From SZUA-309 sp965233675 (GTDB taxonomy: Bacteria > Pseudomonadota > Gammaproteobacteria > Pseudomonadales > Azotimanducaceae): a DNA stretch of 64,000 bases. The position numbers and the translations under genes were made by a program. The stretch spans positions 4,836,001 through 4,900,000 of the forward strand of contig OZ247498.1 in the NCBI GenBank assembly GCA_965233675.1. Reading direction: 5' to 3'. Every line of letters begins with the position of its first letter. Within the stretch, counting starts at the first letter, position 1. The notes beneath the pieces were generated by a model that made no database searches, had not been told where the DNA came from, and saw only the letters and a program-made list of their open reading frames with translations. Positions 50,175 through 59,424 of the stretch are shown one piece after another.

Positions 50175-52574
50175 CTAGAAAGTGTTGATGGCCAACGGGC
50201 CGTGGGACTGACCATTGCCGGCCAGGTGGTTCAGAACCACGTCAGGCGTGACCGGTGTACGGTTGAACAGGTGGCCGCCGAGTGCGTCGGAGATCGCGCA
50301 CATTACGGCTGCTGTCGCCGAGCCCATGGCCGGTTCGCCGACGCCTCTGGCCCCCATGGGGTTGTCGGGGTCGGGAATGTCCAGCGCTGCCCAGTCCATT
50401 CTGCTCGGCACGTCCAGATAACTCGGAGGCCTGGTCTGGTAGTAGCCGACGTTGGCCGGCAGGCCATTCTGTGGATCGTAGACGTGACGCTCCAGTGCCG
50501 CCATGCCGAAGCCCCAGACGGCACCGCCGCGTAACTGGCCGGCCAGTCCCAATGGGTGCACGACCGTACCGCAGTCTGCAACGGCCAGGAATTCGACGAT
50601 CTCGTGTTTGCCGGTTTCCAGATCCAGTTCCACTTCCGCAAAACCGACGGTCAGGCCCGGCACCGTACCGCGCACGGGCAGCGTGTCTTTGGCGACGCCG
50701 ATCAGGCCGGTGCCCGCGACAGCGGTGACGGCGCGCTGGGTTACCTCGTGGATGTCCTCCGGGTAACTCTGGCCGCTGTAGTCACCGCCGAGTTCGATGG
50801 CACGGGCAGCAACCTCTGCGTAGGTCAGAGAGCGGGCCGCGTTTCTGGTGTCGAACACGCGCTCGTCGGCCACGTCGTAGTCGTCCGGTTCGCCACCGAG
50901 CGCCTCTGCGGCGATCCGCTTCATCTTGTTCAGCAGATCGACGGCGGCCACGTAGTTCGCCCGGGTGTGGGTGAAGGTGGTGTTGCTGCCGGCCTGATAG
51001 CTGGACCAGGGCAGGTGCAGGGTAGAGCTGCCATGGTGGACGATGCAGTTGTCCCAGTTGCACTTCAGCACTTCCGCTGCGGCCCGGGTGGTGCCGACAT
51101 AGGAGTAAGTGCCCAGATTACCCACGCCACTGTGCAGATGAATCGTGCCGTCCGGCGTCAGCCGGACGAGGCCGTCGTAGCCCTTGGCGCCGGCGGAGTG
51201 ATAACCCTGACCGACCCCGATGCCCGTTACCTTCGAGCCATTCCGCTGGCCACTCTTCTTGATCCGTTCGGACCAGTTGAACAGCTCCGCGCCCTTGATC
51301 AGCGCTTTCTCCATGTATGCGCTGGTAATCGGTCCCTGGTCCGCATTGATGGTGGTGTTCGAGTCCGGTGCGTTCAGGCGCCGGATGGTCACTGGATCGA
51401 TACCGAGCTCTCTCGCGGCTTTGTCGAGCAGCGGCTCGAATACGGCAGCGATCTGGTTCTGGCCCGGTCCGCGTTGCGCACCCCGGGGGGTGGTATTGGT
51501 GAGTACGGGCACGTCCCTCAGCCGCATGGCGTCCGGCTGATAGAGAATGGACACTGCGCCACCTGCCGAGGAGGCATCGCCACCGGTCGCTTTGGGCCCG
51601 AGGTCCTGAACGATAAACAGATCGACCGCAGAGACCTTGCCTTCCCTGGTGAAGCCGGCCTTGATCCAGCCCTGGAATCCAACCCGTGCGGATCCGACGT
51701 AATATTCTTCCTCCCGGGTGATCCGCAGCATCACCGGACGACCGATCTTCTTGGAAAAGTAGCCGGGAATGGCAAGCACCGGGTAGGCGCCGATTTTCGA
51801 GCCGAAGCCGCCGCCGCAGTATTCGGCGACGAACACCAGGTCCGCCTGTTCGATGCCCAGCATCTTGGCCAGGAAGGGCACGATGAAGGACTGGGACTGG
51901 GTGGAGCCGTGCACATGGCATTTGCCGTTCTGCCAGTAGGACAGCACGGAACGGGGTTCCATGGACATGTGTGCATAGCCGGTGGTGACGAAGGATTCTT
52001 CGAGGATCACTTCGGCATTGTCGAAGCCGACTTCCAGATCGCCGTAGCTCCACTCGTAGGGGGCCGGGCCGCTTGGTTCCTGGCCGCTGACAAAGCGATC
52101 CACGTCTTCCTGGGACCAGGAGACGGTCTTCATTTCTTTCGAGGAAAAAACGTTGCCTTCCGGGCGGGCGCTTGGGCCGCCCGGGCGCAGGCTGTCCACA
52201 GGGTTGACGGTGAACGGCAGGGGTTCCATGTCCAGCTTGATCGTGGCGATGGCGTTCTCGGCCGTTTTTTCATCCACCGCCGCAATCGCCAGAATCGGAT
52301 CGCCGACGTATACGGGCTCGTTGGTTAACAACGCAGGGGCAGGCGCCTCCGTGGGGTAAACGTCATCGGCGGTGAGGATGCCGACCACGCCGTCCATGGC
52401 CAGCGCCTCGGAGGCATCGATGTTCTTGACCCGGGCATGGGGCATCGGGGAGGTGAGCAGACGGGCATAGACCATCCCGTCCACCACGTAGTCTTCCGCA
52501 TACTTCGCTTTGCCGGTCACCTTGCCGTGGATGTCCGGCGGGGTGAAATTCTTGCCGATGTGCAGATAGCTCAT
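50175..52574 (-). CDS. Molybdopterin-binding subunit, xanthine oxidase family (PaoC-like)
   Basis: This 799-residue subunit has the N-terminal DIHGKVTGKAKYAEDY block (about 14-29), substrate-cofactor loops with GGGFGSKIG (about 255-263) and QRGPGQNQIAAVFEP (about 380-394), and the C-terminal catalytic Glu in GVGEPAMG (about 758-765). It binds Mo-molybdopterin cytosine or guanine dinucleotide and oxidises aldehydes, purines or similar compounds. The set of neighbours makes aldehyde oxidation, as in PaoABC, the best guess. It is longer than the roughly 732 residues of PaoC. The start overlaps the stop of the 2Fe-2S gene by ATGA. Confidence 0.9.
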   Translation of the reverse strand: MSYLHIGKNFTPPDIHGKVTGKAKYAEDYVVDGMVYARLLTSPMPHARVKNIDASEALAMDGVVGILTADDVYPTEAPAPALLTNEPVYVGDPILAIAAVDEKTAENAIATIKLDMEPLPFTVNPVDSLRPGGPSARPEGNVFSSKEMKTVSWSQEDVDRFVSGQEPSGPAPYEWSYGDLEVGFDNAEVILEESFVTTGYAHMSMEPRSVLSYWQNGKCHVHGSTQSQSFIVPFLAKMLGIEQADLVFVAEYCGGGFGSKIGAYPVLAIPGYFSKKIGRPVMLRITREEEYYVGSARVGFQGWIKAGFTREGKVSAVDLFIVQDLGPKATGGDASSAGGAVSILYQPDAMRLRDVPVLTNTTPRGAQRGPGQNQIAAVFEPLLDKAARELGIDPVTIRRLNAPDSNTTINADQGPITSAYMEKALIKGAELFNWSERIKKSGQRNGSKVTGIGVGQGYHSAGAKGYDGLVRLTPDGTIHLHSGVGNLGTYSYVGTTRAAAEVLKCNWDNCIVHHGSSTLHLPWSSYQAGSNTTFTHTRANYVAAVDLLNKMKRIAAEALGGEPDDYDVADERVFDTRNAARSLTYAEVAARAIELGGDYSGQSYPEDIHEVTQRAVTAVAGTGLIGVAKDTLPVRGTVPGLTVGFAEVELDLETGKHEIVEFLAVADCGTVVHPLGLAGQLRGGAVWGFGMAALERHVYDPQNGLPANVGYYQTRPPSYLDVPSRMDWAALDIPDPDNPMGARGVGEPAMGSATAAVMCAISDALGGHLFNRTPVTPDVVLNHLAGNGQSHGPLAINTF

Positions 52575-53200
52575 GTGAGTTGTCCCGCCTCCCGCATGTT
52601 GCCGGCGGCCCGTTCAACCGCGTTCAGATAGTGATCGTAGGCGCCGCAGCGACAGAGATTGCCGGCCAGGGCCTGCCGCGCTTCCTCCCGGGTCGGGTTC
52701 GGATTTTCCTTCAGGAGCGCAACGGCACTCATGATCTGGCCAGGGGTACAGAAACCGCATTGCGGCGCCAGTTCGTCGATGAATGCCTGCTGCACCGGGT
52801 GCAGGGCGCCGGACGGGTGCTGCAGACCTTCGACGGTGACGACGGCCCGGCCCCGAACACTGTGAGTGAGCATGGAGCAGGCATAGTGGTTCACATCGTC
52901 CACCAGCACGGTGCAGGCGCCGCACTCACCCCGGTTGCAGCCGAGCTTGGTGCCGGTGAGACCGAGTTTGTAGCGCAGGGTATGGGCCAGGGTTTCCTGA
53001 GGCAGCACGTCAACGGGCCGTTTGCGGCCGTTCACGTTCAGCGTCACAAGGCGTTCCACAGCACCGGCTGGTCGATCGTTGGCAGCGGCGGAATACCAGG
53101 CACTGGTTGAAGCCGCTGCTGCGCTCGAAGCGATGACGCCTTTGATGAAATGGCGTCGAGATAGGTTTGATGTCACGTTATTCGTACCCCCGCGGATCAT
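52571..53200 (-). CDS. Tat-exported 2Fe-2S subunit, xanthine oxidase family (PaoA-like)
   Basis: This protein of about 209 residues has a twin-arginine signal (SRRHFIKG, then an Ala/Ser-rich core to about residue 37). It also has the two 2Fe-2S blocks GCNRGECGACTVL (about 87-99) and CGFCTPGQIM followed by LCRCGAYDHY (about 140-195). The small subunit presumably carries the whole complex to the periplasm by Tat, as described for PaoA. ATG 53200 was used; a GTG at 53176 directly before the RR signal is a credible alternative. It is the first gene of a six-gene operon; its own promoter must lie within about 160 bp shared with the divergent MBL gene. Confidence 0.9.
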   Translation of the reverse strand: MIRGGTNNVTSNLSRRHFIKGVIASSAAAASTSAWYSAAANDRPAGAVERLVTLNVNGRKRPVDVLPQETLAHTLRYKLGLTGTKLGCNRGECGACTVLVDDVNHYACSMLTHSVRGRAVVTVEGLQHPSGALHPVQQAFIDELAPQCGFCTPGQIMSAVALLKENPNPTREEARQALAGNLCRCGAYDHYLNAVERAAGNMREAGQLT

Positions 53201-53361
53201 TCTACACCAGGACCCGCGCTGATAAAGTGGTGGCTTCCCCATGTCGGCTGCCAGGAGATGCTTCCGTGCTGGAGTTTCCAGGATTACCTGAATCAGACCT
53301 GTTCGAAGACCCGCATAACGATCCGCTCAACGAGCCGCGCAATGATCCGCGGTGCAAAGTC

Positions 53362-54381
53362 ATGCTCCGGCTGCTGCTGGTCGTCACGGTTGCCGTGCTT
53401 GCCGGCTGCGGCGGGAAAGACGAAGGCGGCCTCGAAGTCGGGTCTGAACTGACCACGAGCGAAGGTGATGGGGTCGAGAATCGCGGGGCGGATACCGAGC
53501 GCTGGTGGGACGCCCTGCCGAGACCGGAATGGGCGTCGTTCGAACGGCTGGATGACGGTGACGGCTGGTTTGAAGTTTATCGGGTGCAGCCCGAAGTGCT
53601 CGCGATTTACGAACCTGGCCAGTTCGAAGAGGTCGTGTCCTACCTGATTCTCGGCATGGATCGGGCGCTGTTGTTCGATACCGGTCTCGGCATTGGCGAC
53701 ATCCACGCCGTTGCCACCCGACTGACGGACAAGCCTGTCGTGGTGCTCAACTCGCACAGTCACTACGACCACATCGGCGGCAACCATCAGTTCGATTTCA
53801 TCTACGGGCCCGATCACCCCTATACCCGGACACGTATGCAGGGGCTCGATCATGACGCGATCAGCGAGGCCGTTGCCCCGGCCTGGATCTGGAAACCGCT
53901 GCCCGCCGGATTCGATCCGGAGACCTTTGCAAACCCCGGATACGAGATCGACGAGTTCGTTACTGAAGGCAGCCGGATCGACCTGGGCGGCCGGGTGCTG
54001 GAAGTGCTGTTGACGCCCGGCCATGCGCCGGACGCCCTCTGTCTGCTGGATCGGGAGCGACGCCTGCTGTTCACTGGCGATACTTTCTATCCGGCGCCGC
54101 TGTACACCCACATTCCCGGGTCGAACTTCGAGGATTATCGTGAATCTGCCCGTCGACTCGCGGCCATGGCGCCGCTGGTGAGCCATCTGCTGCCAGGCCA
54201 CAACCAGGGACTGCTGGGTGGGGAATATCTGATCCGGATGGCGGAGGCCTTCGATCAGGTGGCCAGGGGTGAAGGAGCCTTCGTGCTGACCGATGGGAAC
54301 CGTCAGTACGGGTTCGAAAATTTCTCGATCATCGTTCGCGATGCGGCGGGTCCGGACGGCGAGGCACCGTCCGGCGGTTAG
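53362..54381 (+). CDS. Metallo-beta-lactamase-fold lipoprotein
   Basis: This 339-residue protein has a signal peptide ending in lipobox VLAGC (about 15-19). Zinc motifs are SHSHYDHIGGN (about 132-142), TPGHAPDALCLL near 218, TGDTFY near 238 and LLPGHNQ near 275. It is probably anchored in the envelope. The start at ATG 53362 gives the correct signal peptide; the frame stays open upstream to 53167 and carries a curious Asn-Asp-Pro repeat, but is unlikely to be translated. It is divergent from the hydroxylase operon. The substrate is unknown; glyoxalase- or lactonase-like activity is possible. Confidence 0.87.
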   Translation: MLRLLLVVTVAVLAGCGGKDEGGLEVGSELTTSEGDGVENRGADTERWWDALPRPEWASFERLDDGDGWFEVYRVQPEVLAIYEPGQFEEVVSYLILGMDRALLFDTGLGIGDIHAVATRLTDKPVVVLNSHSHYDHIGGNHQFDFIYGPDHPYTRTRMQGLDHDAISEAVAPAWIWKPLPAGFDPETFANPGYEIDEFVTEGSRIDLGGRVLEVLLTPGHAPDALCLLDRERRLLFTGDTFYPAPLYTHIPGSNFEDYRESARRLAAMAPLVSHLLPGHNQGLLGGEYLIRMAEAFDQVARGEGAFVLTDGNRQYGFENFSIIVRDAAGPDGEAPSGG

Positions 54382-54454
54382 TTCTATTGTCGGGATTGGT
54401 CGGGATTGGTCAGGGTTGGTCGCCCCGTCCGGTCAGAAAGCCGTGTCGGGCGCC

Positions 54455-54688
54455 TCAGGCGGTCTGTTCATCCAGCTGGGCCGGATGGGAGCGCTTGTTC
54501 ATCAGCACCTGGATATCGTCCACGGCTTCGCTGGCGGTTCGAACAAACAACCCCGGCAGAAGGGCATGCACCAGACAGGCAAAGCCGCCACCGAGCATCC
54601 GAAGGCCGATATAGAGAGCGTGACCCGCGTGCTCCCCGTAGCTTTCGCCGATGTCTCGCGGGTGTTTCATGAGCAGCTTGTCCAGCAT
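54455..54688 (-). CDS. DUF6356-like small membrane protein
   Basis: This 77-residue protein has the family-like start MLDKLLMKHPRDIGESYGEHAGHA, one hydrophobic segment (about 28-50, GLRMLGGGFACLVHALLPGLF) and a helical C-terminus (VRTASEAVDDIQVLM). This pattern matches what I recall of the DUF6356 family, whose function is unknown. ATG 54688 was used. It is convergent with the MBL-fold gene and is followed by an AT-rich 110-bp gap before the LLM oxidoreductase stop. Confidence 0.75.
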   Translation of the reverse strand: MLDKLLMKHPRDIGESYGEHAGHALYIGLRMLGGGFACLVHALLPGLFVRTASEAVDDIQVLMNKRSHPAQLDEQTA

Positions 54689-54801
54689 CTGATTTCCTCG
54701 TTCGCCATTGAAATGGATCAGGGAAATGCTATCTCAACGATGCGGCCAGTATTTCTCGAAATTACCCGGTTGATCCGGCTGAATTGGGAAAATTCACCAA
54801 T

Positions 54802-55707
54802 TCAGTCCCATAGATCGAAAAATTCTTGCAGAGCCTGCATCTGGCCGCCCTGCACGGCGGACGGCACGATAATGGGTGTGGTGATCCCGGCATCGAACCA
54901 GGCTTCGATGCCTTCACGCACCTGGGCTTTAGAGCCGAACAGGGTGGTATCCGCCAGCCAGCGATCGGACAAGGCTGCGGACACGGCCTCCATGTCGCCG
55001 GCAGCCAGCGCCACTTCCACGTCGTTCATTTCCTGCTCGTAGCCCGCTTCCTTCCAGTAGTTCCGATAGTTCGGCAGGGCGGCATAACCGGTCAGGGTGC
55101 GACGATTCACAGCCATGGCGGCCTCCACATCGTCGGAGATCGTCGTTGGAATCATGTTGCCGATGAAGAACTCGCCACTCGTGCGGGTGCTGTCGGAGAG
55201 CTGGGAGAGCGAGTGGCCCATATGCGAGCGGGCACCGTTCGCGAACACCATTCCCTGACCGATTTCCTCCGCCAGTCGGATCATCCTGTCGCGCAGTGTG
55301 GCAAGTACGATGGGCGGCATCTCGCCGGCCCGGGGTACTGCACGCAGGTCTTCGACGAATTTGCGCATGTCTGCCAGAGGCTTGCCCTGGGTGACGCCCA
55401 TCCGCTTCATCGCCGGTTCGTGGCTGACGCCCACGCCGAACCGGAAGCGGCCGCCGGATACTTCATGAATGAAACCGGCGCTCTGGGCGAAGTCATTCAC
55501 GTTCCGGGTGTAGATGGGGGTGATGGCCGTGCCGATTTCGACCCGTTCGGTGACCAGTGCGATGGCTTCACAGAGGGCAAGATTGTCGGACAGGCTGGGT
55601 CCATAGATGCCGGGGAACCCCCGCTTGTCCACTTCCCTGGCGATCTCGAGAATGGCCAGACGACGGCCGGGTACGGCGGCCAGGCTGATGGCGGGTAGTT
55701 GTGTCAT
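54802..55707 (-). CDS. LLM-class flavin-dependent oxidoreductase
   Basis: This 301-residue luciferase-like monooxygenase-family protein has an N-terminal barrel start LPAISLAAVPGRRL, the IGTAITPIYTRN strand (about 69-80), GGRFRFGVGVSHEP (about 94-107) and a C-terminal WFDAGITTPIIV, typical for F420- or FMN-dependent members. ATG 55707 follows a GAGGGGG on the minus strand; the in-frame extension to 55860 is antisense to the next gene's leader. Its substrate and whether it uses F420 or FMN are not clear by eye. Confidence 0.88.
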   Translation of the reverse strand: MTQLPAISLAAVPGRRLAILEIAREVDKRGFPGIYGPSLSDNLALCEAIALVTERVEIGTAITPIYTRNVNDFAQSAGFIHEVSGGRFRFGVGVSHEPAMKRMGVTQGKPLADMRKFVEDLRAVPRAGEMPPIVLATLRDRMIRLAEEIGQGMVFANGARSHMGHSLSQLSDSTRTSGEFFIGNMIPTTISDDVEAAMAVNRRTLTGYAALPNYRNYWKEAGYEQEMNDVEVALAAGDMEAVSAALSDRWLADTTLFGSKAQVREGIEAWFDAGITTPIIVPSAVQGGQMQALQEFFDLWD

Positions 55708-55851
55708 GTGTGGTTTCCCCCTCGGTAAAGCGTTAAGGAGAACAGGTTCGCCGAACTGAGGGTCGTTCGCAATCAGGATGACCGGGTATCCTTGGCCAGC
55801 TGTCCGGATCGTGGTCAGCGGACCCGGTATCGTCGGCGTGGGAGGTGACTG

Positions 55852-58122
55852 ATGTGGCAAGAGCGGATTCCGGTTGCGGCACGGCTGCTCGCCGCGCTGG
55901 TTGTGGCGACACTCACCGGTTGCGGCGGTGGCGGGTCCTCTGATTCGCGGCCGGCGAATCCCGGCGCCGGCACGGGTACAGGCACGGGCGGAACCGGCGG
56001 TTCAACACCCTTCGGACTCAGCAGTCGGGCACCCCTCGCTGCACTGTCCATACCCCTGACCGGTGGCACCATCGGCACTTATGAGCTGGACGCTTCCTTC
56101 GGCAACCTCAATTTCCCGGCGGCCATCTACCTCGGCGCCGTGCCGGGTGAAGATCGGTTGCTGGTGGCCCAGCAGTCCGGCTTCGTCCGGGCCTTCACCG
56201 ATAACGCGGCGACCACCGACAGCACGCTGGTCCTGGATGTGTCCGGACGGATATCGTTCGGCGGCGAGAAGGGCCTGCTCGGCGTGGCCTTCGATCCGGA
56301 CTTCGTGTCGAACCGATATCTCTATGTGCACCAGTCCCTGCGGGATACGGCGGGTCCGGGGGTGGAACACGTCGCACGCATCTCCCGCTTCACCTGGGAT
56401 ACGGGCACTGACGCGGTCTCCCTGGGCAGCGAAAAAGTGATCCTCGAGATCGATCAGCCGTACTCGAACCATAACGGCGGCATGCTGGCCTTCGGCCCCG
56501 ACGGATACCTCTACATAGCACTTGGCGATGGCGGCAGCGGTGGTGACCCGCAGAACTTTGCCCAGACCACCAGCAATCCGCTCGGCAGCATGCTGCGTAT
56601 CGATGTGCATCCGGCCAATCCGGCAGATGCCTACGATGTGCCTGGGAATAATCCATTCGTCGGCCAGTCCGGGTATCTGCCCGAGATATATGCCTATGGG
56701 CTCCGGAATCCCTTTCGCTTTTCTTTCGACCGGGCCAGCGGCCGGCTCTGGGTGGGCGACGTGGGGCAGGTCAGCCGGGAGGAAGTGGCCATCCTCGAGG
56801 CGGGTGAGAACCATGGCTGGCGCGTTTACGAGGGCAATCTGCCGTACGACGATTCACTCAATACGCTGCCGGATTCCGCGTTCACGTTCCCGGTGCTGGA
56901 CTATGGCCGCAGCGAAGGTCGGGCGGTGATCGGAGGCTATGTGTATCGAGGTACCCGGGTGCCTTCTCTGCAGGGCCGCTATCTCTATGGGGACAACAGC
57001 ACCGGGAACATCTGGGCGCTGGATTGGGATGCCCCAGGCAATTCTGTTACGGCCAATGAACTGATCGCGAACGTCCCGGGGATAACCTCTTTCGGCGAAG
57101 ATGCCGGTGCAGACGTACACGTGGTCACCGGCGGTGGCACCCTCTATCAGTTCCGGGAAGTCGCGGCTGGTTCGCCCACGGATCCACCGGCCCGCCTTTC
57201 CGAGACCGGTCTGTTCACGGATCTTGCGACCCTGGCCCCGGCCAGCGGTCTCATCGAGTACGAACTGAACCAGCCGTTCTGGTCGGACGGCACCGTCAAA
57301 CGTCGCTGGATCGGCCTGCCGGATGGTGAGCAGATCGGCTTTGATGCGACCGGCGCCTGGTCGTTTCCGCTGGGCACGGTGATCGTCAAACACTTCGAGA
57401 TTGCGCTCACCGAAGGGGATTCCAACAGCCAGCGTCGTCTCGAAACACGATTGCTGGTGAACCGGAACGATGGCTGGTGGGGCTTCACTTATCGCTGGAA
57501 TGAGGCGGAAACAGAGGCCGATCTGCTGACCGGCCGGGAGACGGAAACGATCACGGTCACGCTGGCGGCCGGCGGGACTCAGGACCAGCTCTACGAATAC
57601 CCGTCGCGGACGGATTGTCTTGGCTGCCATACGGAGGCGGCGGGGTTCGTGCTCGGGCCGCGGACCCGGCAGCTCAACCGGGATTTTGCGTATCCTGCGG
57701 CAACGGACAATCAACTGCGCAGCTGGAACAACATTGACCTGTTCAGTACCGACATCGGCGATGCCGGGGCCTATGCTGCTCTGCCGGCCCTGGATGACAC
57801 CGCGACCGCGGTGGCGGAACGGGCCCGGGCGTATCTGGCCGTGAACTGCGCGCAGTGTCATCAACCCGGTGGTCCGGCACCGACGGATCTGGACCTCCGC
57901 TTCGACACGGCCCTGACGGATATGAACGCACTGGACGAACTGCCGAGTGCGGGTGACCTGGGCGTGACCGATGCGAGGATCATTGCTCCCGGAGACCGTT
58001 CCCGAAGCGTGCTCTGGCTGCGCATGGGCGTGCTGGATGGAAACCGCATGCCGCCACTCGGCAGTCACAAGGTGGACGACGCGGCGATCACGGTCATGGG
58101 TGACTGGATCGACGGACTCTGA
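55852..58122 (+). CDS. PQQ-type sugar dehydrogenase fused to di-haem cytochrome c (lipoprotein)
   Basis: This 756-residue fusion begins with a lipobox signal (TLTGC, about residue 24) and a Gly/Thr-rich linker. Residues about 75-430 form a glucose/sorbosone dehydrogenase-type six-bladed propeller; the segment NHNGGMLAFGPDGYLYIALGDGG is split across about 204-226 and holds the likely catalytic His. The C-terminal part (about 440-756) is an SO2930-type domain with two haem c sites, CLGCH (589-593) and CAQCH (666-670). This would oxidise a sugar at the outer face and pass electrons directly to its own haems. A GGGAGG precedes ATG 55852. It is divergent from the LLM gene. Confidence 0.88.
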   Translation: MWQERIPVAARLLAALVVATLTGCGGGGSSDSRPANPGAGTGTGTGGTGGSTPFGLSSRAPLAALSIPLTGGTIGTYELDASFGNLNFPAAIYLGAVPGEDRLLVAQQSGFVRAFTDNAATTDSTLVLDVSGRISFGGEKGLLGVAFDPDFVSNRYLYVHQSLRDTAGPGVEHVARISRFTWDTGTDAVSLGSEKVILEIDQPYSNHNGGMLAFGPDGYLYIALGDGGSGGDPQNFAQTTSNPLGSMLRIDVHPANPADAYDVPGNNPFVGQSGYLPEIYAYGLRNPFRFSFDRASGRLWVGDVGQVSREEVAILEAGENHGWRVYEGNLPYDDSLNTLPDSAFTFPVLDYGRSEGRAVIGGYVYRGTRVPSLQGRYLYGDNSTGNIWALDWDAPGNSVTANELIANVPGITSFGEDAGADVHVVTGGGTLYQFREVAAGSPTDPPARLSETGLFTDLATLAPASGLIEYELNQPFWSDGTVKRRWIGLPDGEQIGFDATGAWSFPLGTVIVKHFEIALTEGDSNSQRRLETRLLVNRNDGWWGFTYRWNEAETEADLLTGRETETITVTLAAGGTQDQLYEYPSRTDCLGCHTEAAGFVLGPRTRQLNRDFAYPAATDNQLRSWNNIDLFSTDIGDAGAYAALPALDDTATAVAERARAYLAVNCAQCHQPGGPAPTDLDLRFDTALTDMNALDELPSAGDLGVTDARIIAPGDRSRSVLWLRMGVLDGNRMPPLGSHKVDDAAITVMGDWIDGL

Positions 58123-58143
58123 TCCCGCGGACAGCCGTGGGCA

Positions 58144-58923
58144 CTAGAACCAGCGGCCCTCATCCTTCCGGCTGCGCCTGGCCGCCCGTTTGCTCAGCAG
58201 CGTTCGATAGGCGTCCAGATAGTCCGACCGAGCAAACAGGCCAATGAGGACGATGCCGGCGGCAAACCCGCCGATGTGAGCCCAGAAAGCGACCCCGCCT
58301 TCCGATGAGCCCAGTGCGGGCAGACCGCCGAGCAGCTGAAGTACAAACCAGTAACCGAGCATGAACACGGCGGGCACGGTGATGGTGGTGATGTAGAAGC
58401 CCAGGAAGATCAGCGTGTTGACCCGGGCCCGTGGGAACAGGAGGGCGTAGGCACCCATGACGCCGCCGATGGCGCCGGAGGCGCCAACCATGGGCAGGGT
58501 GCTGGAGATGTCGGTGACCACCTGCGCCGCCGCGGCACCCAGACCGCAGAGCAGGTAAAACACAACAAAGCGCACGGGCCCCATCACGTCTTCCACGTTG
58601 TCGCCGAACACCCAGAGAAACCACATGTTGCCGATGATGTGGAACCAGCCGCCGTGCATGAACATGGAAGTGACGAGGGACGTGGCGGCTCCGTCGCCGT
58701 CCAGCACGCAGATCAGAGTTTCTGAGACCGGCTGGCGGGATCCGGGCGCGATGGTACCGAGGAGATCGCCAGGGATGAGCCCGTACAGGCAGAGAGACTC
58801 TGCCAGCGGCCCGGCGGCCCCCAATCCCTGAACGAATACCCAGACGAGAATGTTGATCAGGATCAGCGCGATGGTGGCGAATGGCGTCCGCTGCGTCGGG
58901 TTGTCGTCAGATAGGGGAAACAT
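58144..58923 (-). CDS. Rhomboid family intramembrane serine protease
   Basis: This 259-residue membrane protease has about six to seven transmembrane helices. The catalytic Ser is in GASGAIGG (about 146-153) and the catalytic His in WAHIGGFAAG (about 205-214). The conserved HGGWFHIIGNMWFL segment (about 90-103) marks the L1 region. It cleaves membrane-bound substrates within the lipid bilayer. It begins 29 bp after the cupin gene and is convergent with the dehydrogenase fusion. Its substrate is unknown. Confidence 0.93.
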   Translation of the reverse strand: MFPLSDDNPTQRTPFATIALILINILVWVFVQGLGAAGPLAESLCLYGLIPGDLLGTIAPGSRQPVSETLICVLDGDGAATSLVTSMFMHGGWFHIIGNMWFLWVFGDNVEDVMGPVRFVVFYLLCGLGAAAAQVVTDISSTLPMVGASGAIGGVMGAYALLFPRARVNTLIFLGFYITTITVPAVFMLGYWFVLQLLGGLPALGSSEGGVAFWAHIGGFAAGIVLIGLFARSDYLDAYRTLLSKRAARRSRKDEGRWF

Positions 58924-58952
58924 GGCCGCCCGGTTCTCGTCTGCAGGTCAGC

Positions 58953-59408
58953 TCACAGGTCATGGAGGTCGGCCCAGTCCACCCAGGCGCGGCGGCCGTG
59001 TGACTTGATCAGTGTTCGTCTGATCCAGGGATAGTGGACCACGTCCGACCGGTTCGCCTCGCCACCCACCAGATAGACGAGATCACCCTGGGAGTGGTTG
59101 TGCAGACTGTGGCCGGGGGATGGGGCGGGAAAGCCCATGAAGTCGCCCGGGCCGACATCGAAGGTCTGTTCGCCAATGAACGCGCGACCGGTGCCCGACA
59201 GAATGAGTACGAACTCCTCGTCCGCGTCGTGATAGTGGAACTGGGTGCTGTCGAAGCCGGGCTCGAGGCGGATGAGATGCACGCCCATGTGCTCGAGTCC
59301 GCCAGGGACACCGAGCGTACGCGTCATCCTGACCGCGTTCCCGTTGAACTGATGCTGGTGGGCCCGTTCCGTCATGGCGGCAATCTGATCTGCGGTCAGA
59401 TGTTTCAT
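58953..59408 (-). CDS. Cupin-domain protein
   Basis: This 151-residue protein has one cupin barrel with the metal-binding pattern HYHDADEEF and FVLILSGTGRAFIG (about 58-80), then DFMGFPAPSPGHSLHNHS (about 89-106). Single-domain cupins are often metal-dependent oxygenases or isomerases, sometimes sugar sensors. It lies 16 bp after hisC in the same direction, with no strong link to histidine synthesis. Its function cannot be assigned. Confidence 0.85.
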   Translation of the reverse strand: MKHLTADQIAAMTERAHQHQFNGNAVRMTRTLGVPGGLEHMGVHLIRLEPGFDSTQFHYHDADEEFVLILSGTGRAFIGEQTFDVGPGDFMGFPAPSPGHSLHNHSQGDLVYLVGGEANRSDVVHYPWIRRTLIKSHGRRAWVDWADLHDL

Positions 59409-59424
59409 CCGTGTGTTCCGCCCG

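Noticed and set aside
50556..52328. 590-residue open frame on the plus strand opposite the molybdenum subunit
   Set aside because: It is antisense to a gene with all xanthine-oxidase-family motifs; the Gly/His-rich translation is typical of a GC shadow.
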